Source of the DNA: Foetidibacter luteolus
GTDB lineage: Bacteria; Bacteroidota; Bacteroidia; Chitinophagales; Chitinophagaceae
Length of the DNA: 64,000 nt
NCBI RefSeq assembly: GCF_009650435.1
Contig: NZ_VVIP01000084.1
Span: 50,626 to 114,625 of the forward strand
Reading direction: 5' to 3'
Under the pieces are notes generated by a model. It ran no database searches. It was given only the letters and a program-made list of their open reading frames with translations, and was not told where the DNA came from. Every line of letters starts with the position of its first letter. The stretch's first letter is position 1. The position numbers and the translations under genes were made by a program. This document shows, in pieces, positions 43,326 through 51,900 of this stretch.

Positions 43326-44396
43326 TTAAGCTACGGTTGCAGGTTTTTCACAATAGTCTTTTAATTGCAGGGCCATTTGGTTCAGCTTGTCCCAAAGCAT
43401 GGCCTGTGTACCAGGGGATAAAGTTTCGTTGCCGGCATTCATACAGCGGCAGACCAACCTACAGGTATTTTCATCCAGCTTTTTGCAGATGAATTCGTGT
43501 ACCAGGTGCAAATTAAGTTCTTTTATATGGCAGCTTTCTGCAAAAGTGATGCTGTCATCGGTCATCAGCATGCGCAGCGGGGATACTACAGTATGGTAGT
43601 CATCAAACTGGCAGTGATGGATGCTGCCAATTACCACAGCAGGCATATCCTGCTCCACTTTTTGAAGGCCCGGCGCCCATGCGGCACGACCAGGAATGTT
43701 CATCACAGTCATATACACCGTAAAAAAGTCGGCGGCTATATCCAGTTCCAGGTAAGGCGTGTCGTCTGTATAATAATCAGTGGCTGGTTTGGGCGGGAGG
43801 GGCGCTTGTTTTCTTTTCTCATTCAGCAGCATAAAACGGTAATCTACTTTGCCTATTGAAGCATATTCCTCCGAAGCCGTGGCCCAGCCTGTTTCCGGCA
43901 GGGCTGTTGCGCCTGTAACATTTTGCAGCAGTTGTTCTGTTACCAGCAGGTATTCATCGTTGTTGATGCTATTTTTAAGCAGCCGGTGTGCAACAATCAT
44001 TTCTTTGCCTGATTGCTTAACAAAGCCACCCACTTTTATTTCGGCCAGCGGCCCGTGATGGGCTACAAACTTAAGAGAAAGCTTAACCAGCGCCTGGCAG
44101 GCGCCACAGGGGCATACAGTATAATCCTGCATCCAACTCCGTTGAAAATGAAAAGCATTAAATATGGCCAGGCAGGTATCCAGTATCTCCTGCTGAGAAG
44201 GAGCAGCCCCTTTTTTAATCAGCAATACGGCATCGCCTTCAATTTCCGATACATGGTATTCGTCGCCAACGGCTTTTAGTATAGCTTCTATCAGCATATT
44301 GATAGCGAGGGAAGCGTGGCTTAGTTCTGTACTGGTCATAAACTCAGTAAACCCGCTGATATCGGGTATCAGAATGGTGGCGTTAGTCTCAGGCAT
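43326..44396 (-). CDS. DUF2652 nucleotide-cyclase-like protein with C-terminal SRPBCC-like region
   Basis: The 356-residue protein opens ATILIPDISGFTEFMTSTEL and continues YHVSEIEGDAVLLIKKG. These match the metal-binding segments of class III adenylate/guanylate cyclases, with one Asp in each (PDISGF and EGDAV). The following ~110 residues complete the DUF2652 part and include a CPCGAC motif. The C-terminal third (about 215-345, NIPGRAAWAPGLQKVE) resembles a START/SRPBCC domain. Cyclase activity is unproven in this family. The gene stands alone. Confidence 0.75.
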   Translation of the reverse strand: MPETNATILIPDISGFTEFMTSTELSHASLAINMLIEAILKAVGDEYHVSEIEGDAVLLIKKGAAPSQQEILDTCLAIFNAFHFQRSWMQDYTVCPCGACQALVKLSLKFVAHHGPLAEIKVGGFVKQSGKEMIVAHRLLKNSINNDEYLLVTEQLLQNVTGATALPETGWATASEEYASIGKVDYRFMLLNEKRKQAPLPPKPATDYYTDDTPYLELDIAADFFTVYMTVMNIPGRAAWAPGLQKVEQDMPAVVIGSIHHCQFDDYHTVVSPLRMLMTDDSITFAESCHIKELNLHLVHEFICKKLDENTCRLVCRCMNAGNETLSPGTQAMLWDKLNQMALQLKDYCEKPATVA

Positions 44397-44496
44397 AGCA
44401 GGAAAGGATAAGAAGACTAAGGTACTAACAAATTGACTGAAACAAAGATGAGATTAGCTGCGGAGAAGTAACAGAGAATGTACTTTGTGCATAGTT

Positions 44497-44619
44497 ATGC
44501 TCAAGGCCATTAAAGAAGCTATCGCGGTGGCAATAACAATAATTATTTACCGCAACCTGTTTCCAAAAAAACAGCAGGTTTCATCTTGGGATGAGGGATT
44601 GAAGCGGATACCCCGGTGA
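44497..44619 (+). CDS. Possible small hydrophobic peptide, 3' end in a family B repeat
   Basis: ATG at 44497 opens a 40-codon frame. The peptide starts MLKAIKEAIAVAITIIIYRN, a plausible short amphipathic or membrane helix. The last ~11 codons lie in the family B repeat at 44588. The frame could be a real small membrane peptide whose end was replaced by the repeat, or a chance frame. Confidence 0.2.
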   Translation: MLKAIKEAIAVAITIIIYRNLFPKKQQVSSWDEGLKRIPR

Positions 44620-44745
44620 GGGTTTGTGTGTCAGCATCTGTGCCAGAGTATGAGCACAAACGAGAAAAAGCAACCAACTGTTGCTTTGACGATGGTTGCA
44701 AACGCAGTTCTGCCCGGCCCAAGGAACGAGGACACCCCCAAAAAA
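44588..44745 (+). repeat. Dispersed repeat family B, copy 5 (long form)
   Basis: It reads GGATGAGGGATTGAAGCGGA, TACCCCGGTGAGGG, AGTATGAGCACAAACGAGAA, TTGCTTTGACGATGGTTGC and CAGTTCTGCCCGGCCC, then GGACACCCCC. The inner CAAC...GTTG pair can fold as in copy 7. Confidence 0.85.
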
Positions 44746-44888
44746 ATATTGGTTATTAAAGTACAGTCAGCCTGTTTTAAAGAATTGTATATAAATGAAT
44801 TCGTTACCCCCTTCCACCAAATACAGCACCTGCCATTGCCCCGGATGCCTTAAATTGCCAATATTTGTAACACAAGCCGGGAAATACC

Positions 44889-46589
44889 ATGCCTATAGAC
44901 AGTACTAACCTGAACACAAAAGCCAAAGCACAAAACACGTATGACGCTATTGTAGTAGGATCGGGCATCAGCGGGGGGTGGGCCGCCAAGGAACTTTGCG
45001 AAAAAGGACTGAAAGTGCTGCTGCTGGAACGTGGCCGCCCCGTGGAGCATCCCAATTATCCCACAGCTACCAAAAATCCCTGGGAGTTTACGCACCACCT
45101 GAAATTAAGCAAGGCCGATATAGAAAGCCACCCCGTACAAAGCCGCCACTACTCATTTAAGGAAGACAGCAAACATTTTTACATAAACGATCTTGAGAAC
45201 CCCTACGAAGAAGCCAAACGCTTTGACTGGATACGCGGCGATACCGTAGGTGGCCGCTCCCTGTTGTGGGCACGTGCATGCTACCGCTGGAGCGACCTTG
45301 ACTTTGAAGCCAATGCCAAAGATGGCTATGGTATTGACTGGCCCATACGCTATAAAGACATAGCGCCCTGGTATGATTACGTGGAGCGCTATATAGGCGT
45401 TAGCGGCAACAACGATGGCATACCACACCTGCCCGATGGCCAGTTTCAGCCACCGTTTGAAATGAACTGTGTGGAGAAAGATTTTAAGCAACGCATCGAA
45501 AAACATTATACAGACAGAAAAGTAATTATTGGCCGCAGCGCTAACCTTACTAAACCGGTAAAGGGCCGAAGCCAATGCCAGGCCCGGGACTTGTGCCACC
45601 GCGGCTGCCCTTTCGGCGCTTACTTTAGCACCAATGCCAGTACACTGCCCGCTGCGCATGCTACCGGCAACCTTACCCTAAGGCCAAATGCACTGGTGAA
45701 TAAAGTAATCTATGACGAACACAGCCAACGTGCCACCGGCGTAGAAATTATAGATACAGAAACCAGGCAAACAAAGGAATTTTATGCCCGTGTTATATTT
45801 TTAAATGCGGCCACCATGGCTACGGCGTTTATACTGCTAAACAGCACAAGCAAGCGTTTTCCTGGTGGACTGGGCAATGGCAGCGGCCAGGTGGGCCGTA
45901 ACCTGATGGACCACCACAAAGGCCTTAGCATTACTGCCGATGTTGCCGGTTTTGAAGACAGCTATTATTATGGCCGTAGACCCACCAATATTTACATTCC
46001 CCGGTTTCAGAATGTAACAGGCAAAACGCATGATTTCCTCCGTGGCTATCACTTTGGCGGTGTGGCATACCGTGGCCATGCACCCGGAGATATGGGCATT
46101 GGCGCCAACCTTAAGGAGGCAATGACAGAGCCCGGCGCCTGGCACGTAAACCTGTACGCTTTTGGCGAATGCCTGCCTTATAGCGATAACCTGGTTACGC
46201 TACATCCTAATAAAAAAGATGCCTTTGGCCGCCCGCAACTGGTAATGGATTGCAGCTTTCGCGACAATGAAAAGAGCATGCACCAGGATATGATTACCAG
46301 CGCCAAAGAAATGCTAACTGCCGCGGGTTATACCAACATAAAAGTAAACGGAAGCATGAGCTACCCCGGCAACGCTAATCATGAAATGGGTATTGCACGC
46401 ATGGGCCATGATGCAGCCACCAGCGTACTTAATGCCCACAACCAAATGCACGAAGTGCCCAATGTTTTTATTACCGATGGCAGTTGTATGACCAGCGGCG
46501 CCTGCCTTAACCCCAGCCTTACTTACATGGCCCTAACGGCAAGGGCTTGTGATTACGCGGTAGGGGAGTTAAAGAAGGGGAATATTTAA
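44889..46589 (+). CDS. GMC-family oxidoreductase
   Basis: The 566-residue FAD enzyme has the dinucleotide-binding motif VVGSGISGGWAAKE (G24, G26, G29) and GRPVEHPNYP near residue 50. The GMC segment DTVGGRSLLWARACYR and a C-terminal SCMTSGACLNPSLTYMALTA complete the pattern. No signal peptide is obvious. It resembles Bacteroidota glucose/choline dehydrogenase-like proteins, which often come with a small gluconate 2-dehydrogenase subunit 3 gene; none is next to it. The substrate is not clear. Confidence 0.88.
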   Translation: MPIDSTNLNTKAKAQNTYDAIVVGSGISGGWAAKELCEKGLKVLLLERGRPVEHPNYPTATKNPWEFTHHLKLSKADIESHPVQSRHYSFKEDSKHFYINDLENPYEEAKRFDWIRGDTVGGRSLLWARACYRWSDLDFEANAKDGYGIDWPIRYKDIAPWYDYVERYIGVSGNNDGIPHLPDGQFQPPFEMNCVEKDFKQRIEKHYTDRKVIIGRSANLTKPVKGRSQCQARDLCHRGCPFGAYFSTNASTLPAAHATGNLTLRPNALVNKVIYDEHSQRATGVEIIDTETRQTKEFYARVIFLNAATMATAFILLNSTSKRFPGGLGNGSGQVGRNLMDHHKGLSITADVAGFEDSYYYGRRPTNIYIPRFQNVTGKTHDFLRGYHFGGVAYRGHAPGDMGIGANLKEAMTEPGAWHVNLYAFGECLPYSDNLVTLHPNKKDAFGRPQLVMDCSFRDNEKSMHQDMITSAKEMLTAAGYTNIKVNGSMSYPGNANHEMGIARMGHDAATSVLNAHNQMHEVPNVFITDGSCMTSGACLNPSLTYMALTARACDYAVGELKKGNI

Positions 46590-46654
46590 GCAGCGGTCCG
46601 GCTGGATGAAAGATTGGCAAGCTGTAGCTTTTATACCCGGGAGATAGCAATCTA

Positions 46655-46752
46655 TTTTTTGGTGACCGGCAGTAGTATTTCATGGCATCACCTGTTGCGT
46701 CGCACTACGTTCATCGTTCGGTTCATTGGGCAGCTTTTCAGCCCCGGGTAGA
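46655..46752 (-). repeat. Dispersed repeat family A, copy 10 (GATGAACG subtype, inverted)
   Basis: On the minus strand it reads CTACCCGGGGCTGAAAAGCT, GCCCAATGAACCGAACGATG, AACGTAGTGCGACGCAACAG, GTGATGCCATGAAATACTAC and CGGTCACCAAAAAAT. This is the fullest copy of its subtype. Confidence 0.88.
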
Positions 46753-47202
46753 TATCCAGGCCGGCTTTATATTGTGAAGAATGATTTATGTGTAGGCTGC
46801 AACTCAATAGTGCCTCTGATGCTGTACTATACAGCTTTGTATGCCGACATTTATTCAAGGGTATGGTGTGGGTCTAACCAATGCTGCCTGGCAACACATA
46901 CATAAAATCATTATACTACAGAAGGTATTCCGATTTGTGAGTTATTGAAGTGTAACTCGTTTAATAAATTGAAATCTTTCATTTTTCCTCCTGATTTTTA
47001 ACAGTTTGGCACGTTTTTCTCTTATCTCAGCAAAACCCCCGATTATGGTAAAATATTCTACACTCCAAAAGTGTACTGCTACAAATATGCGGTACCGTTT
47101 ACAGTATTCTCCACCTCCGTTACTAACAAGTGAATCATTAAAAACTTATCTATTGCGTTAACAGTGTAACCCCATTTTTAATCTTTCATCCTCGTTAGTC
47201 CA
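46753..47202. other. Intergenic stretch before the T9SS esterase, no gene seen
   Basis: AT-rich sequence with no convincing ORF or terminator. TTTGGCACGTTTTT near 47005 partly resembles a sigma-54 site but lacks the -12 GC. Confidence 0.35.
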
Positions 47203-49527
47203 ATGAAAAATCTTAATCATTCTGTGATCAGGCCATTTATTGCGCCTGCCTCAAAGCTTTTGTCTTTGATGATCGTGTTATTTTTATCGGCCGATAGTGT
47301 GTTTGGCCAAACACACACAGCCGTTACCGCCAGCGTAGCCGATAATATTAAGGGCTATTGGGAATACCTTCCCGCAGACTATAAAACAACTACAAAAAAC
47401 TACCCTCTTTTGCTGTTTTTTCATGGAATAGGAGAAATAGGTTCCGGCTCCACAACAGACCTTCAGAAGGTGTTGAAAAACGGGCCTCCTAAGTTGATCA
47501 ACAACGGCACATTTCCAAAGTCTTTTACCGTTAACGGAGCAACACATTCTTTCATTGTAATATCACCCCAGTTTACCAACACCACCAGAACTACAACGGC
47601 TATCAACAACCTGATTAATTATTGTAAAACAAAGTACAGGGTTGATGCTTCCAGGATTTACCTTACCGGTTTAAGCCATGGTGGCGGTACTGCGTGGTTT
47701 TATCCTTCTATGGATGCTAATAATGGCAAGAAACTGGCAGCTATGCTGGTGGTTTGCGGTAACCTGCCGGCAGGCGATAATTATGCGGCCAAGGTAGCAG
47801 CTTCAAACCTGCCTGTTATGATAACCCATAATAGGAATGACCCTACCGTTAATATCAATACTACAAGCATTGCATGGTACAATAAGCTTAATGCAACTGC
47901 TATAAGCCCAAAGTCAAAACTTAATATTTTTGAGGTTTCCGGTCATGATGCATGGTCTGCCACTTACGATCCCACCTGGAAGTATGGGGGGCTGAATGTG
48001 TATGAATGGATGCTGCAGTATACAAGAGGCACCACAACCACAACCAATAAAGCACCTGTAGCCTCCGCCAAGGCTTCAGCAAGTACTATTACGCTGCCCA
48101 CTAATTCAGTAACGCTGGATGGCAGTGGCTCAACAGACAGCGACGGCAGCATTAAAAGCTATGCATGGAGCTATGTATCCGGCCCGGCTGGCTACAGCTT
48201 AACCAATGCTGCTACTTCAAAAGCCACAGCTTCCAACCTGTCAGCGGGCACTTATTCATTTAAGCTAACAGTAACGGATGATAAGGGAACAACAGCTACA
48301 GCCACGGTAAGCGTGGTTGTAAATGCCGCTGCAAATAAGGCACCCGTAGTATCTGCCAAGGCTTCAGCAAGTACTATTACGTTACCCACTAATTCAGTAA
48401 CGCTGGATGGCAGCGGTTCAACAGACAGCGATGGCAGCATTAAAACCTATGCCTGGAGCTATGTATCCGGCCCGGCTGGTTACAGCTTAACCAATGCCGC
48501 TACGTCAAAAGCAACGGCTTCCAATCTTTCGGCTGGTACATACTCTTTTAAATTAACGGTTACAGATGATAAAAGCGCTACAGCAACTGCAACTGTAAGC
48601 GTGGTAGTTAACTCTGCCACCAATGCAGCACCTATAGCTGCCGCTACACCGTCTGCCAGCAGCTTAACATTGCCCAGCAATTCCGTTACATTGGATGGTA
48701 CCGCTTCTAAAGACAATGATGGTTCAATAAAGACCTACGGTTGGACATGTACATCCGGCCCTGCAGGATATGCCTTAGCCAATGCCGCCACTTCTAAGGC
48801 TACAGCCTCTAACCTGGCAGCAGGCACTTACGCCTTTAAGCTAACAGTAACAGATGATGATGGGGCTACCGGTACAGCTACAACCACTGTGGTTGTTAAC
48901 AATACAACCAGCACCACAACCGCGGTTATTACAGGTGTATCATCCATTACATTGCCAACCAACTCTCTTACATTGAGCGGTACATCCAGCATAGGAAATA
49001 TAAAGTCTTACGCCTGGAAGTTTGTGAAAGGTTCCGGCGGCTATGCCTATGGTTATCCTTATGGGTCAACGTTTAAAATCTACAACCTGTCACAGGGTAC
49101 ACGCACCTTCCAGTTAACAGTTAAAGATGATAAAGGTGTAACAAGTACAACGCAGTTTACTTTTACAGTAAACAAAGCGTCGGCAAGGGTAACAACAGCA
49201 TCCGGTGCTAACACTGCAACCATCGAAACCGTGGAAGCGGCGCCTGTGGAAAAGTCTGTCACTGCTTTGCCTTCTGTAAAAGTTTGGCCTGTGCCGGCAA
49301 GGGATTTCATTAACATTAACCTGGATGACGAAACTGAAGGAAAAGTAACTGTAAGAATATTGGATATTTCCGGCAAGCCTGCCATTATTAACAATGGTGC
49401 CACCAAGGGCAGCCGCAGCCTGCAAAGCAGGGTAGATGTGTCGAAACTTACACCGGGTATTTATTACTATGAAATCATAGTAGGCGATAAACGCCAAACC
49501 GGTAAATTCTTAAAACTTGGTAATTAG
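47203..49527 (+). CDS. T9SS-secreted esterase-like hydrolase with PKD repeats
   Basis: The 774-residue protein has a signal peptide (cleaved near SVFGQ, ~36). An alpha/beta hydrolase domain (about 40-275) has FFHGIGE for the oxyanion hole and the nucleophile S158 in GLSHGGG. H248 in VSGHDAW is the likely catalytic His. Three PKD/Ig-like repeats of 96 residues follow from about 280 to 565, then a fourth shorter Ig-like segment. The C-terminus is a type IX sorting domain (VKVWPVPARDFINI, GKVTVRILD, LTPGIYYYEI). It is probably a cell-surface or secreted depolymerase-like enzyme; the substrate is unknown. Confidence 0.88.
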   Translation: MKNLNHSVIRPFIAPASKLLSLMIVLFLSADSVFGQTHTAVTASVADNIKGYWEYLPADYKTTTKNYPLLLFFHGIGEIGSGSTTDLQKVLKNGPPKLINNGTFPKSFTVNGATHSFIVISPQFTNTTRTTTAINNLINYCKTKYRVDASRIYLTGLSHGGGTAWFYPSMDANNGKKLAAMLVVCGNLPAGDNYAAKVAASNLPVMITHNRNDPTVNINTTSIAWYNKLNATAISPKSKLNIFEVSGHDAWSATYDPTWKYGGLNVYEWMLQYTRGTTTTTNKAPVASAKASASTITLPTNSVTLDGSGSTDSDGSIKSYAWSYVSGPAGYSLTNAATSKATASNLSAGTYSFKLTVTDDKGTTATATVSVVVNAAANKAPVVSAKASASTITLPTNSVTLDGSGSTDSDGSIKTYAWSYVSGPAGYSLTNAATSKATASNLSAGTYSFKLTVTDDKSATATATVSVVVNSATNAAPIAAATPSASSLTLPSNSVTLDGTASKDNDGSIKTYGWTCTSGPAGYALANAATSKATASNLAAGTYAFKLTVTDDDGATGTATTTVVVNNTTSTTTAVITGVSSITLPTNSLTLSGTSSIGNIKSYAWKFVKGSGGYAYGYPYGSTFKIYNLSQGTRTFQLTVKDDKGVTSTTQFTFTVNKASARVTTASGANTATIETVEAAPVEKSVTALPSVKVWPVPARDFININLDDETEGKVTVRILDISGKPAIINNGATKGSRSLQSRVDVSKLTPGIYYYEIIVGDKRQTGKFLKLGN
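48040..48890 (+). repeat. Three in-gene PKD-coding repeats, 288-bp period
   Basis: GCTTCAGCAAGTACTATTAC recurs at 48073 and 48361, 288 bases apart. A third, more diverged unit starts near 48640. The first two are almost identical at DNA level, so they are recent duplicates or kept alike by gene conversion. Confidence 0.9.
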
Positions 49528-49650
49528 TATTGAGATGGATGAATTGCCGGGTGTGGAAATGGGATAAGCCCATATGCTGCACCTGGCTTTTCAACAAATA
49601 GTTTCCTGAACTTAGCGCAAAGAATTTCCAATATAATTTTGAAGAACTTA

Positions 49651-49684
49651 ACAGCCACGCTGCAAAGCCTGGCTGTTTTTTATT
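49651..49684 (+). terminator. Intrinsic terminator after the T9SS esterase gene
   Basis: AACAGCCA and TGGCTGTT form an 8-bp stem followed by TTTTTATT. Confidence 0.75.
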
Positions 49685-49702
49685 GGCTGGTGCTTGCAGT
49701 GG

Positions 49703-49796
49703 CTCAGAACCTACGCTTAAATGTCGCCATAAAAACCAGGCGATGAATGGATTGCGACGCAACGATGATGCCATGAAAGTATGCCGCTGGTATCTA
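49703..49796 (+). repeat. Dispersed repeat family A, copy 11 (GATGAAtGG subtype)
   Basis: It contains CTTAAATGTCGCCATAAAAA, GGCGATGAATGGATTGCGAC, GCAACGATGATGCCATGAAA and GCCGCTGGTAT. It joins the CTTAAATGCCGCCATAAAA head of copy 3 to the core of copy 13. Confidence 0.8.
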
Positions 49797-49814
49797 AATT
49801 AAATGGCTGGAAAT

Positions 49815-50054
49815 TTATTTCCGCCGGGGATTCTTCCTGTTATGGCCGGCCCGTCTAATTGAGTCAGCTTTTTGCGTTGCCAGTTCTAAAAGTGTAGAGT
49901 CACAATCTTCACGCAACTCTTTAATAACCCTGTTTACTTTTTGCTCCGCCTCAAGTTTTGCTTTACCCTTTAATGTTTCAAGTTGCATGGCATCCTGCTT
50001 TTGGGTACAGTTACACAACAAAACGCAAAGGCATGCCAGGTATATCTTATTCAT
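49815..50054 (-). CDS. Small lipoprotein, tandem paralogue 2
   Basis: The 79-residue protein has a lipoprotein signal (MNKIYLACLCVLLCNC, Cys 16). A charged helical part follows, with VIKELREDCDSTLLELATQK. The motif I-K-x-x-x-D-C-D-S/T is shared with the upstream gene product. The start overlaps the upstream stop as ATGA, so translation is coupled. I do not recognise the family. Confidence 0.7.
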   Translation of the reverse strand: MNKIYLACLCVLLCNCTQKQDAMQLETLKGKAKLEAEQKVNRVIKELREDCDSTLLELATQKADSIRRAGHNRKNPRRK

Positions 50055-50284
50055 GGGGCGCTTGTTTTCAGAAGTGAATCAATAAGCACCGGTAGCCTGT
50101 AAAGCCTTGCGGTATCGCAGTCGTCTTTTATTTTTTTATAGGCAGAGTCAATACGGGCGCCGGCAACGGAATCAAGCCGTTGGTTATACCGCAGTATTTC
50201 CTCATCTATGTTAACCGGCTGTTTACATGCCGGGAAAATCTTTATCAAAACAATAACATATAGAAAAGGCCACTTTTTTTTCAC
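50051..50284 (-). CDS. Small lipoprotein, tandem paralogue 1
   Basis: From a GTG at 50284 the 77-residue protein starts MKKKWPFLYVIVLIKIFPAC, a lipoprotein-like signal with Cys 20. The rest is a helical segment with IDSAYKKIKDDCDTARLYRL, which matches the DCD motif of the downstream protein. A frame 13 codons longer begins at TTG 50323 and would overlap the start of the divergent gene, so I prefer the GTG. Function is unknown. Confidence 0.62.
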   Translation of the reverse strand: MKKKWPFLYVIVLIKIFPACKQPVNIDEEILRYNQRLDSVAGARIDSAYKKIKDDCDTARLYRLPVLIDSLLKTSAP

Positions 50285-50293
50285 CGGAGTATT

Positions 50294-50301
50294 TATGTTT
50301 G
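50294..50301 (+). promoter_or_regulatory. -7 box for the DUF4294 gene
   Basis: TATGTTTG matches TAnnTTTG, 21 bases before the ATG. It lies in the short divergent gap with the lipoprotein pair. Confidence 0.5.
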
Positions 50302-50322
50302 TTATATTTCTAAATTTACACA

Positions 50323-50961
50323 ATGCCCTTTACGGCTTTTAAAAATATCATTTCTTATTTAACAGCGGTGGTGTTTTGTGTGCTGTTGTCTTCATTTGAT
50401 TCAGCCGCTCAAAACGGAACCGGCCCTTATGATACCATTAGGGTGGGCGCCTGCGTTGAAGCCAATGGGGATACAATACCATGCTCCTGGCTAGATCCTG
50501 TTAACCTTTACACAAAACTTTACGGCAAATACAAAAAGCGCCATGTGGAGTGGACCCGGCTTAGAAATGCCGTATATGTAACCTATCCCTATGCAAAAGC
50601 GGCATCCCGCACTATTAATGAAATTAATGCGCAACTGGTAAATGTTACAGACAAGAAAAAGCGGAAAGCCATTATCCGCTCAAGGGAAAAAGACCTGAAA
50701 AAACAATTTGCTGATAAGCTGCAGCAGTTATCCGTTTACCAGGGCAAAGTACTGATGAAGCTGATTTACAGGGAAACCGGCAACAACTGTTACGAAATAA
50801 TTGAGGAATACAAAGGCACTTTCAATGCCGCATTCTGGCAAACCATTGCTTTGGTTTTTGGATCTAACCTGCGCCAGAATTATGAAGCCAATGGTAAAGA
50901 CCGCGATATGGAAACGATAGTAAAAGATGTAGAGCGGATGTATGGCTATACTTCCAGGTAA
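50323..50961 (+). CDS. DUF4294 family protein
   Basis: The 212-residue protein has a signal peptide (ending near DSAAQ, ~30). The DUF4294 core includes VTYPYAKAASRTINEINAQL, REKDLKKQFADKLQQLSVYQ, GKVLMKLIYRETGNNCYEII and FNAAFWQTIALVFGSNLR. The family is confined largely to Bacteroidota, acts outside the cytoplasm and has no known role. It is divergent from the two small lipoproteins, which could be functionally linked. Confidence 0.9.
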   Translation: MPFTAFKNIISYLTAVVFCVLLSSFDSAAQNGTGPYDTIRVGACVEANGDTIPCSWLDPVNLYTKLYGKYKKRHVEWTRLRNAVYVTYPYAKAASRTINEINAQLVNVTDKKKRKAIIRSREKDLKKQFADKLQQLSVYQGKVLMKLIYRETGNNCYEIIEEYKGTFNAAFWQTIALVFGSNLRQNYEANGKDRDMETIVKDVERMYGYTSR

Positions 50962-51045
50962 CCTCCATGTTAATTGTTAATATTTTAGCTGCTTACATGA
51001 GTGACGTAGCAATATGTATAAGCGCCAAACATTAAACAACTGAAC

Positions 51046-51076
51046 ATTGAACAATTATTTTTTGAGCCTACTTTTG
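51046..51076 (+). promoter_or_regulatory. Promoter of bshB1
   Basis: ATTG (51046-51049) and TACTTTTG (51069-51076) are separated by 19 bases, the consensus spacing. The start codon is 17 bases after the -7 box. The upstream side is an ACATTGAACAATT-type low-complexity repeat. Confidence 0.6.
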
Positions 51077-51093
51077 CAGCCAATTTACATTTT

Positions 51094-51822
51094 ATGAAGG
51101 TAGATATTTTGGCATTTGGCGTTCACCCGGATGACGTGGAATTAGGTTGTGCAGGAACTTTGATAGCGGCTGTTGCGGAGGGAAAAAAAGTGGTAGTGGT
51201 TGATTTAACCCAGGGAGAGCTGGGAACCAGGGGCTCTGCGGCTATTCGCAAGGTAGAGGCCGCCGCCGCGGCTGAAGTGATGGGGCTTTATGGCAGGGAA
51301 AACCTGGAGATGGCAGACGGATTTTTTGCCAACAACGAAGTGAACATAAGAAAGGTAATTGCTGTTATACGTAAGTACAAGCCTGAAATAGTGCTTTGTA
51401 ATGCGCCTGAAGACCGGCACCCGGATCATGGGCGGAGCAGCAAGTTGGTGTCTGACGCAGCATTTCTTTCCGGGTTACGGAAAATAGAGACTACCTTTGC
51501 GGGCAATTTACAGGAACAGTGGCGGCCTAAGTACGTTTTCCATTATATACAGGACCGTTACCTGAAGCCGGATTTTGTGTACGATATTTCCAGCCACCTG
51601 GATAAAAAAATACAAGCGGTTCTTTGCTATGGCACACAGTTTAACACACTCGATACCAGCGAACCGGCCACTTATATTTCCAACCCTGACTTTCTTGAAG
51701 TAATCAAAGCCCGGGCATTAATGTTCGGAAAAAGAATAGGCGTTAAGTACGCGGAAGGGTATATTACAACGAAGATGATAGGCGTACGAACGTTCGACAG
51801 CTTTATACAGGAAACAACTTAA
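51094..51822 (+). CDS. bshB1: Bacillithiol biosynthesis deacetylase BshB1
   Basis: The 242-residue protein is a PIG-L/LmbE-type zinc deacetylase. The motif GVHPDDVELGC (H11, D13, D14) and the second motif PEDRHPDHGRSS (H109-H112) supply the metal and catalytic residues. LTQGELGTRGS is typical of BshB1. It removes the acetyl group from GlcNAc-malate in bacillithiol synthesis. BshA and BshC are not in this window, but YtxJ at 5719 is. Confidence 0.94.
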   Translation: MKVDILAFGVHPDDVELGCAGTLIAAVAEGKKVVVVDLTQGELGTRGSAAIRKVEAAAAAEVMGLYGRENLEMADGFFANNEVNIRKVIAVIRKYKPEIVLCNAPEDRHPDHGRSSKLVSDAAFLSGLRKIETTFAGNLQEQWRPKYVFHYIQDRYLKPDFVYDISSHLDKKIQAVLCYGTQFNTLDTSEPATYISNPDFLEVIKARALMFGKRIGVKYAEGYITTKMIGVRTFDSFIQETT

Positions 51823-51900
51823 AGTTTTATTAATCATGTATATCGCTGGTTTTCTTATTTTTATTTAATTAAATTTCGCATCTCATACTTTAGAATTATT

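Noticed and set aside
47005..47025. Sigma-54-like site TTTGGCACGTTTTT
   Set aside because: The -24 GG is present but the -12 GC is replaced by TC, and no activator-binding site is evident.
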